Assembly (NCBI GenBank): GCA_946807835.1
Contig: OX327699.1
Location: forward strand, 20,510,014-20,574,013
Length of the DNA: 64,000 bases
Source: Ailanthus altissimus
Taxonomy: Eukaryota; Streptophyta; Magnoliopsida; Sapindales; Simaroubaceae
Reading direction: 5' to 3'
The translations under genes were made by a program, and so were the position numbers. Shown in pieces: positions 61,993 to 64,000 of this stretch. How positions within the stretch are numbered: position 1 is the stretch's first letter; each line of letters begins with the position of its first letter. The notes below the pieces were generated by a model. That model worked only from the letters and a program-made list of their open reading frames with translations, did no database searches and was not told where the DNA came from.

Positions 61993-64000
61993 ATCTAGAA
62001 AAATTGACAACAAAAGAATTATTGGTATTGAAAGTTTTGATATTGCTTGCTACTGTAATGTTGTTCGTGTTGCAACCAAGTGCTACTTGCTGGTCTAAAA
62101 GTTGAAGTGGTATATTGGCAAAAAATGAAGCGTCAAATGCTGAAATAACAAGGCAAAGCAAGGCCATACAAAGCAGATGACTTGTTGGCTTGACGCATCC
62201 CCCTTCATTTGATTATTTCTCGTACAGATTGGATTGTGCTTCACATATACATTCGAGAAGAAAATACCATCCATTGTAGGAAGTTCAATACCATCAGACT
62301 CTCCATTTGCTCAAAATTTAAAAGAACAAATAAATAACTCATATATAGCAAAAAATAAAATTTCAACATCAGAGAACTTTGAGTCGATTTGAGGATCATG
62401 ACTGAACCCATTTCAATAACATCTGAAAACTACTACAAGTAATAACTTGATAAACGTGGACATTGAATTTGGACCACGCTGTAACAAATCATCCGTTTGA
62501 TTTTGATCTCGTCTATATTCTCGTGTTTGTTTGTAAAACTATATATGGACCTAAGGCTTCCATAACTGGGTTAAAATCTCAACTGGTCAATCCATAAAAG
62601 GCCCGTTGTCAGTAGACTCAGTATTCACTACTCAGTAATCGAATATGATATACTAATCAGCTGTTCCTGTGTGTATGTGTGCAGGAAACTTCACCCAGTC
62701 TTCGACTCCACGCAGCCAACATTGTGTCTGCTGGCAGACTGCTTCCCATTTCATTTTAGTACATTTTCATTGGTTACCGCATTTTTTTGGATTCTCATGA
62801 TGTTTGTCTCAAATATCTCACAACCGCTCTAAATCACCGCCAAAATATATATTAATTAAACCGCAACTTCGCATTATTTTTTAAGAAAAGAACCACATCA
62901 TTGGTAATTAAGTTTCATTTCATGTTCTTTATCCAAAAAAAAAAAAGTTTCATATAATGTACTATTATTATTTAATATAATGGTATCATCTTTTTGTTTA
63001 ACCGAACCAATGAACTAGAAAAGCATTGTCAAATTTTTTTTTAGTTAGTTAAATATTGACTACGTAAATCGATGTATGTGCCGAGTGATAGGCGAGTTTT
63101 ATTGAACTTATGATAATGTGAAGCAAATCGCTCGAAAATAACTAAAATAAATTAAACTGTAAAGGGTACTTAGAGGATCAAACTAAGATTTTACTATAGT
63201 AAAAAAATAGTCAGTATGTCCACAATCAAGCAATGCTGAATGAATCATTGTGCCAAAACAAGTCGCTAGCTAACCTTGAATATATTGGACATTTATTTAA
63301 CTCGTAAGTAGATCAAAGAAGTGCTAATGGGTTTTAAGCCCACCCAAGGCATTCTAGTGGTTTTAAAGCGGGAGCAGCTTTTCTTTTCTTTCAGGTTTGT
63401 TATTTATTATTTTATCACATGGAAGAGGAATAATTTACAGTAATAAGATCAACAACTATAACCAATTGTTGAGCAGCAAAAAGAGGACAAACTGAACCCC
63501 GTACCCACGCGGAAATTGGGCCAAAACCAAACTGACCGGCAATCGGGTTGGAAGGGAACACTTCGGGTCCCACCCTGATGGCTACAAATCAAGCGGCTCT
63601 TAGAGGATTTTAAATGTCTCAATTGTCAAACAGAACGGGGTCCTATCTTGGGCCCCGCAATTCAACAACCTGTGGATAATTATTGAGGGGGGAGAGAAGA
63701 CAACACTGATTGAAAGCTCTTGAATTCAATTTCAATCCAGTCGGTGAGTTTGGGAGAGTGTTTGGGTTGGGGATTTGGCTCTGCCAGCTGTAATATCAAC
63801 TGCCCAACTGCTTCTCGCTAAAGTTACATCACAGGTCCGCCATAACACTCCAAAATCCATAAATAGCGCCACGTGGGCGGTCAGGATGCAATGATATCCC
63901 GATCTGTTCAGATTACGGGGCTGTTATCCCCACTTATGTAAAGCGCGTGCTCTACAATTCCTCCGACCTTCTAGTTTAATTAATAGTTTATCACTGTTTG
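61993..64000. other. Right flank, no gene recognised
   Basis: No ORF of note; 61952-62167 on the minus strand overlaps the LTR and is unconvincing. Towards the end base composition rises in GC and a G-box-like GCCACGTGGGC occurs at about 63869-63879, which could be promoter DNA of a gene beyond the window. Confidence 0.45.

Noticed and set aside
61952..62167. 71-codon minus-strand frame at the right copia boundary
   Set aside because: Overlaps the LTR and target duplication and has no motif.

Overview
This window is nuclear DNA from a dicot plant. The genes have short exons split by AT-rich introns, the intergenic DNA is AT-rich, and the window carries Ty1/copia and Ty3/gypsy LTR retrotransposons. 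All recognisable genes are plant families: serine carboxypeptidase-like, MIP1-zipper/DUF547, DUF1645, MIZU-KUSSEI1-like and an S9 peptidase relative. A woody eudicot such as Citrus would fit, but that is an impression and not shown by the sequence. There are no bacterial features, CRISPR arrays or operons.

Layout. 0.9-4.7 kb: two serine carboxypeptidase-like (SCPL) genes in tandem on the minus strand. One is complete (2449-4736, 8 exons, 489 codons); of the other only exon 1 is visible. 5-8 kb: intergenic DNA with a tRNA-Phe-like fragment and a diverged tandem repeat. 8.07-11.4 kb: an old copia element that has lost most of pol. 11.59-12.39 kb: a poly(A)-tailed retro-insertion with a 9-bp target duplication. 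15.3-18.8 kb: an intact 11-exon DUF547 gene. 19.6-20.8 and 22.7-23.8 kb: two fold-back elements with very long inverted repeats, the first flanked by a 9-bp duplication typical of Mutator-like elements. 25.27-30.88 kb: a decayed gypsy chromovirus containing a 2.2-kb solo LTR.

31.6-32.6 kb: an intact intronless DUF1645 gene. 34.1-39.6 kb: a multi-exon S9 peptidase (At5g36210-like) locus that looks like a pseudogene, with nonsense codons, frameshifts, a broken splice acceptor, an exon-intron duplication and a missing N-terminal part. 39.6-44.9 kb: AT-rich DNA full of local tandem duplications and two LTR-like segments. 44.9-46.7 kb: possible exons of an unrecognised minus-strand gene. 49.66-50.38 kb: an intact intronless MIZ1-like gene. 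51.25-61.99 kb: a copia element on the plus strand, its gag split by a second copia element on the minus strand (51985-57510). Both insertions have 5-bp target duplications. 62-64 kb: flanking DNA with no gene recognised.

The intact genes appear unrelated in function; this is an ordinary gene-poor plant segment shaped by several rounds of transposition. Exon boundaries were placed by hand from splice signals, reading phase and remembered family sequence. No alignment or transcript was available.
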